Source: an uncultured Bacilli bacterium (GTDB lineage: Bacteria > Bacillota_I > Bacilli_A > RF39 > UBA660). Taken from it: a stretch of DNA of 64,000 nt. The position numbers and the translations under genes were made by a program. Each line of letters begins with the position of its first letter. Within the stretch, counting starts at the first letter, position 1. Shown here in pieces: positions 59,892-64,000 of this stretch. The notes under the pieces were generated by a model, which saw only the letters and a list, made by a program, of their open reading frames with translations, was not told the origin of the DNA and did not search any database. The stretch spans positions 1 through 64,000 of the forward strand of contig CAKPHC010000003.1 in NCBI GenBank assembly GCA_934155645.1, written 5' to 3'.

Positions 59892-59928
59892 AAGAATATT
59901 TTAGAATATTTTAAATATTCTTTTTTTT
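59891..59928 (+). terminator. Rho-independent terminator
   Basis: A perfect 11-bp stem AAAGAATATTT/AAATATTCTTT followed by TTTTT. Confidence 0.85.
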
Positions 59929-59976
59929 AACGTTTAAAAATGATAAAATAAATATAGATTTAAAGGTAGTGATAAA

Positions 59977-62361
59977 ATGCATTTTTTAGATAAAATAGAA
60001 GAAGAAACTATACTTATAATACCCAATAACTTAAGAGATAAAGTATTAAAGTATATAGATTCTTTAGATAAATTAATAAATATTAAAATATTTGATTTTA
60101 ATGAATTGAAGCGTCATATATATTTTGATTATGATGAATCTTCAATTCTATATTTTATGAATAAATATGGATATAAATATGAAGTTAGTAAAACTCTAAT
60201 AGATAATATGTATTATATAGAAAACAAAACTTATTCTAGTAAAAAACTAAATGAATTAGTAAGTTTAAAGCAAGAATTAGAGAATAATAACTTAATAAAA
60301 AAAGATAACCTATTTCTAAATTTCTATTCATCAAAACCTGTTATTGTATATGGATATGATTATATAGATAAATTCGAAATGAAAGTATTATCTAATTTTA
60401 ATAATGTATCAATAATAAATACAGAAAGTTCTAATAACAAACTAACTGTAAATGAAGCGAACAATATCTTTGATGAAGTTAACTTTGTATTATTCAGAAT
60501 CTCTCAATTAATAACTGAAGGAGTAGATATAAATAAAATTAAAATAACTAATATAGATACTAACTATCATCATGCTTTCAAAACTTTATCAAGACTTTAT
60601 AATGTTCCTGTAGATATATCTCTTGATGTACCAATTACTTCTACTAGTATAGGTAATAAATTTATTGAAAAATTAAATGCATTTACTTCTTTTGAAGAGG
60701 TAGAGAACTTATTAAATAATACAGAAACAAACGAAGTTAATTCTAAAATCTACAGTAAAATAATAGCTATTTGTAATAACTATATTGGATTAAACTATCC
60801 ATTTTCTATCATTAGAGAATCAATTATATATAAATTGAAAAATACTAAAGTATCTCGCAAAAAGATGGAAAACTATGTAGAAGTAGTACCTTTCTCTAAT
60901 TACTTGTTTAGTGACGATGAATATGTATTTTTAATGGGCTTTAATCAAGGAATATGTCCAGTTATCAATAAAGATGAAGCATATATTAGTGATAATTTAA
61001 AACAAGAGTTAGATTTATCATTAACTAATGAACTTAATATATTAGAGAAAAAATCATTTATTAACAAAATTAATTCAATAAAGAATCTTACTATTACCTA
61101 TAAATTAAAAAGTATAGGAGAAGAATTTTATCCTTCTAACTTAATAAAAGAACTAGATATGGATACCATAAAAATTATACCTAACACATCTTATTCTAAA
61201 ACTTATAGCAGTATAGCTCTTGGAAAAATGCTTGATGAATTAATTAAATACGATATTAAAGATGAGATGTTAGATACTTACTATAACAGTATTTCAATAC
61301 CTTATATGAAGTATGACAATAAATATACTGGTATTACTAAAGAATCCTTATTAAAAAAATTAGATAATAAACTACTGTTGTCATATTCAACAATAGATAA
61401 CTATTATAGATGCGCATTTAGATATTATCTTGCTAATATCTTAAAATTAGATAAGTACGAAGAAACATTTAAAACATTTATTGGTAACTTATTTCATTAC
61501 ATTTTATCTAAATTATTTGAAGAAGGCTTTTATTTTGATAAAGAGTGGAATAATTACATAAAAGATAAAACTTTAACTTCTAATGAAGAGTTCTTCTTAA
61601 TTAAATTAAAAGAAGAATTAAAACTTATAATAGAAGAAGTAAAACGCCTACATAAAGAAACTGGGTTAACTAATAATTATTTTGAAAAGAAAATATATAT
61701 AGATAAATCTAGAGATATTCCAGTTACATTTATGGGAATAGTAGATAAAATAATGTATAAAAATGTTGATGGTAGAGACTTAATTTCTATTATTGACTAT
61801 AAAACAGGTAACCCTAATACCAATTTATATAATGTTGTATACGGAATTGATATGCAACTACCTGTATATTTATATTTAGTTAAATACAGTAATCTCTTTA
61901 CTAAGCCAGAGGTTGTTGGATTCTACCTACAAAAAATCCTTCATAATGAGATTACAAGGAGTAGCACTAAAACTTACTTAGAACAAAAGAAAGATAATTT
62001 AAAATTAATTGGTTATAGTACTACCGATGAATCCAATCTTGCTAGATTTGACCCAACTTATGAAAATAGTGAATTTATAAAAAGCATGAAAATATCTAGT
62101 AAAGGTTTCTATGCTTATGCCAAAGTAATAGAAGACATTAAAATAAAACAACTAATTGACTTAGTAGATAAGAAAATAAATGAAGCAATAGATGACATTT
62201 TAAATGCTAAATTTGATATTAATCCAAAAAGAGTAGGCGGAGAAAATATTGGATGTAGTTTCTGCAAGTTTAAAGATATTTGTTATATGAAAGAAGAAGA
62301 CATAATAAACTTAAAAGAATATAAAGATTTTAGCTTTCTAGGAGGTGATATTAATGCCTAA
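59977..62361 (+). CDS. addB: AddB-like subunit of helicase-nuclease AddAB
   Basis: AddAB resects double-strand breaks and loads RecA. The C-terminal nuclease domain is clear, with LSYSTIDNYYRCAFRYYLANIL (a cluster Cys near 479), the metal-binding IIDYKTG near 606 and GCSFCKFKDIC (three cluster Cys near 760, 763 and 769). Together these form the PD-(D/E)XK nuclease with a [4Fe-4S] cluster. The N-terminal helicase-like part is reduced. No Walker A motif is present, and the total of 794 residues is well below the roughly 1160 of Bacillus AddB, closer to a minimal RexB-like form. Its end overlaps addA by eight bases. Confidence 0.85.
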   Translation: MHFLDKIEEETILIIPNNLRDKVLKYIDSLDKLINIKIFDFNELKRHIYFDYDESSILYFMNKYGYKYEVSKTLIDNMYYIENKTYSSKKLNELVSLKQELENNNLIKKDNLFLNFYSSKPVIVYGYDYIDKFEMKVLSNFNNVSIINTESSNNKLTVNEANNIFDEVNFVLFRISQLITEGVDINKIKITNIDTNYHHAFKTLSRLYNVPVDISLDVPITSTSIGNKFIEKLNAFTSFEEVENLLNNTETNEVNSKIYSKIIAICNNYIGLNYPFSIIRESIIYKLKNTKVSRKKMENYVEVVPFSNYLFSDDEYVFLMGFNQGICPVINKDEAYISDNLKQELDLSLTNELNILEKKSFINKINSIKNLTITYKLKSIGEEFYPSNLIKELDMDTIKIIPNTSYSKTYSSIALGKMLDELIKYDIKDEMLDTYYNSISIPYMKYDNKYTGITKESLLKKLDNKLLLSYSTIDNYYRCAFRYYLANILKLDKYEETFKTFIGNLFHYILSKLFEEGFYFDKEWNNYIKDKTLTSNEEFFLIKLKEELKLIIEEVKRLHKETGLTNNYFEKKIYIDKSRDIPVTFMGIVDKIMYKNVDGRDLISIIDYKTGNPNTNLYNVVYGIDMQLPVYLYLVKYSNLFTKPEVVGFYLQKILHNEITRSSTKTYLEQKKDNLKLIGYSTTDESNLARFDPTYENSEFIKSMKISSKGFYAYAKVIEDIKIKQLIDLVDKKINEAIDDILNAKFDINPKRVGGENIGCSFCKFKDICYMKEEDIINLKEYKDFSFLGGDINA

Positions 62362-64000
62362 TTGGACAAAGGAACAACAAGAAGCAATAGATAAAGAAGG
62401 TACTAATATCATAGTATCCGCAGGTGCTGGAAGTGGTAAAACCGCAGTACTATCAGAACGTGTTTTAAGGAAACTAAAAGACGGTGTAAATGTTAATGAA
62501 TTATTAATTCTAACTTTTACTAAAGCTGCAGCATTCGAAATGAAAGAACGTATTAGAAAAAAAATAAGTAAAGAACCATCTTTATCTAAGCAATTAGAAT
62601 ATATAGATGCTAGTTACATAACTACTTTTGATAGCTATGCTTTATCAGTAGTTAAAAAATATCACTATTTACTAAACGTTTCTAAAAACGTATCAATAGT
62701 AGATGCCAGTATCATTTATCTAGAAAAAAATAAAATAATAGATGACATATTTGATGAACTATATAAATTTGGTGACTCTAACTTCTTAAAACTAATTAAT
62801 GATTTTTGTACTAAAGATGATAATGATATAAAAAAATATATAATAACTATTTCTAGTAAACTAGATTTAAAATATGATAAAGAAGAATATTTAGATAAAT
62901 ACTTAAAAGACCAATTCGATAATCAAAAAATAACTAGAGATATAAATCTATTTACTAATTTAATTCTAGAAAAAGTAGATGAGATAAACCTTTCTTTAAA
63001 AGCCTTGGAATCATTTGTTGATAGTGATTACTTAGATAACGTTTATTCTGTTTTAAATAACCTACTTAACAGTGAAACTTATGATGAAATTAAATCATCA
63101 TTTCCTATAAAACTTCCTAACTTACCAAAAGGTAGTGAAGATACAGCCAAAAATATTAAAGATGAAATAAGCTCATCATTAAAAGAAATAGATTCAGTTT
63201 TAACTTTTGATAATATCTCTGATATTGAAACATCAATTTTATCAACTAAAGACTATGTTGATGTAATTATTCGTATTATTAAAGAACTAGATAAGCGATT
63301 AAATAATTATAAAAATAAAAATGATTTATATGAATTTACTGATATAAGTAAAATGGCTATTAAAATAGTTAAAGAAAATGTAGAAGTAAGAAACGAATTA
63401 AAATATCATTTTAAAGAAATAATGATTGATGAATATCAAGATACTAGTGATCTACAAGAAGACTTTATCTCGTTAATAGAGAACAACAATGTCTACATGG
63501 TAGGAGATATTAAGCAATCTATATATCGTTTTAGAAATGCTAACCCATATATATTTAAAAACAAATATGATAATTACTCTAAATTAATGGGTGGATATAA
63601 AATTGATTTAGTAAAGAATTTCCGTTCTAGGATGGAAGTATTAGATAATATAAATCTTGTATTTAACTTAATCATGGATGACAATATTGGAGGAGCCGAC
63701 TATAAAAGTACCCATCAAATGGTCTTTGGTAATAATACTTATATTGAAAGCGGTTCTACTAGTCAAAGTAATGACTTTGAAATATTAAACTATGAATACC
63801 CTAAAGGATTTGAATTCTCTAAAGAAGAAATAGAAATATTTACGATTGCAAATGACATAAAAGACAAAATAAACAATAAATATCAAGTCTTTGATAAAGA
63901 TAAATGTATTTTAAGAGACATCACATATAATGATTTCGTAATTCTAATGGACAGAACTTCTAAATTTGATTTATATAAAAAGATATTTGGATACTTAAAA
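62354..64000 (+). CDS. addA: AddA helicase-nuclease subunit (3' end outside the window)
   Basis: The frame is open from the ATG at 62354 to the window edge (549 codons). It begins PNWTKEQQEAI and has the UvrD/AddA Walker A motif SAGAGSGKT (22-30). LTFTKAAAFEMKERI follows, with the Walker B/motif II IDEYQDTS, GDIKQSIYRFRNA and LVKNFRSR further on. It is the superfamily 1A helicase motor of AddAB, and in the full protein it ends in a second nuclease domain. GGAGGTGAT lies upstream inside addB, so the two subunits are made together. Confidence 0.93.
   Translation, partial: MPNWTKEQQEAIDKEGTNIIVSAGAGSGKTAVLSERVLRKLKDGVNVNELLILTFTKAAAFEMKERIRKKISKEPSLSKQLEYIDASYITTFDSYALSVVKKYHYLLNVSKNVSIVDASIIYLEKNKIIDDIFDELYKFGDSNFLKLINDFCTKDDNDIKKYIITISSKLDLKYDKEEYLDKYLKDQFDNQKITRDINLFTNLILEKVDEINLSLKALESFVDSDYLDNVYSVLNNLLNSETYDEIKSSFPIKLPNLPKGSEDTAKNIKDEISSSLKEIDSVLTFDNISDIETSILSTKDYVDVIIRIIKELDKRLNNYKNKNDLYEFTDISKMAIKIVKENVEVRNELKYHFKEIMIDEYQDTSDLQEDFISLIENNNVYMVGDIKQSIYRFRNANPYIFKNKYDNYSKLMGGYKIDLVKNFRSRMEVLDNINLVFNLIMDDNIGGADYKSTHQMVFGNNTYIESGSTSQSNDFEILNYEYPKGFEFSKEEIEIFTIANDIKDKINNKYQVFDKDKCILRDITYNDFVILMDRTSKFDLYKKIFGYLK

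Overview
This is a very AT-rich window from a low-GC, endospore-forming member of the Firmicutes (class Bacilli). It most resembles the reduced-genome, gut-associated lineages of that class, but that placement is an inference. The evidence is a spoIIGA-sigE pair, a gerA-gerC-gerB germinant receptor operon, murG-murB-divIB, a miaB-ricA pair, truB, holA, addB-addA, and Shine-Dalgarno sites of the AGGAGG/AGGTGAT type. TGA is a real stop (spoIIGA ends in TGA), so this is not the Mycoplasma code.

Layout. 1-5079: possible end of a gene, a candidate structured RNA, a Fic protein, a P-loop kinase with a possible leader peptide, two membrane proteins, a PfkB kinase and an Smr protein. 5079-15739: a cell-surface block with an Ig-repeat protein, a large membrane protein, and two tandem giant proteins that join a type IV prepilin N-terminus to InlB-like repeats and share 820 identical bases. 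15828-19718: murG, murB, divIB and a prepilin-like protein. 19822-23163: two paralogous surface proteins, each behind a TTGCCA/TATAAT promoter whose spacer contains an 11-base G-rich tract (pure G11 in the second), which looks like a phase-variable promoter pair.

23306-30209: a small integrated element of about 6.9 kb with a tyrosine integrase, an excisionase-like protein, an XRE regulator and several unknown genes. It sits inside the anticodon arm of a tRNA-Lys gene. The host gene is split into a 5' half at the left end and a 3' half at the right end. Just inside the left end the element carries a complete tRNA-Lys(CTT) with the same body and a different acceptor stem. The element therefore appears to break an essential tRNA gene and supply its own replacement, probably driven by the host tRNA promoter.

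30374-41968: a membrane protein, tRNA-Ser(GCT), an ABC exporter, an ankyrin protein, miaB-ricA-truB, holA, a degenerate NodB-like protein and spoIIGA-sigE. 42074-45543 (minus strand): the ger operon. 45620-49538: an rRNA methyltransferase, an unknown gene, and an SDR enzyme flanked by decayed rhuM and nucleotide-pyrophosphohydrolase remnants. 49595-57900: a NUDIX hydrolase, membrane proteins, a hemolysin III-like protein, an ABC/FtsX exporter and two unknown membrane proteins. 57918-59891: a third surface paralog with an embedded dockerin-like module. 59977-64000: addB and the start of addA, which runs off the window.

The strongest candidates for something undescribed are the tRNA-replacing element and the paired G-tract promoters of the surface genes. 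The prepilin/InlB chimeras come next.
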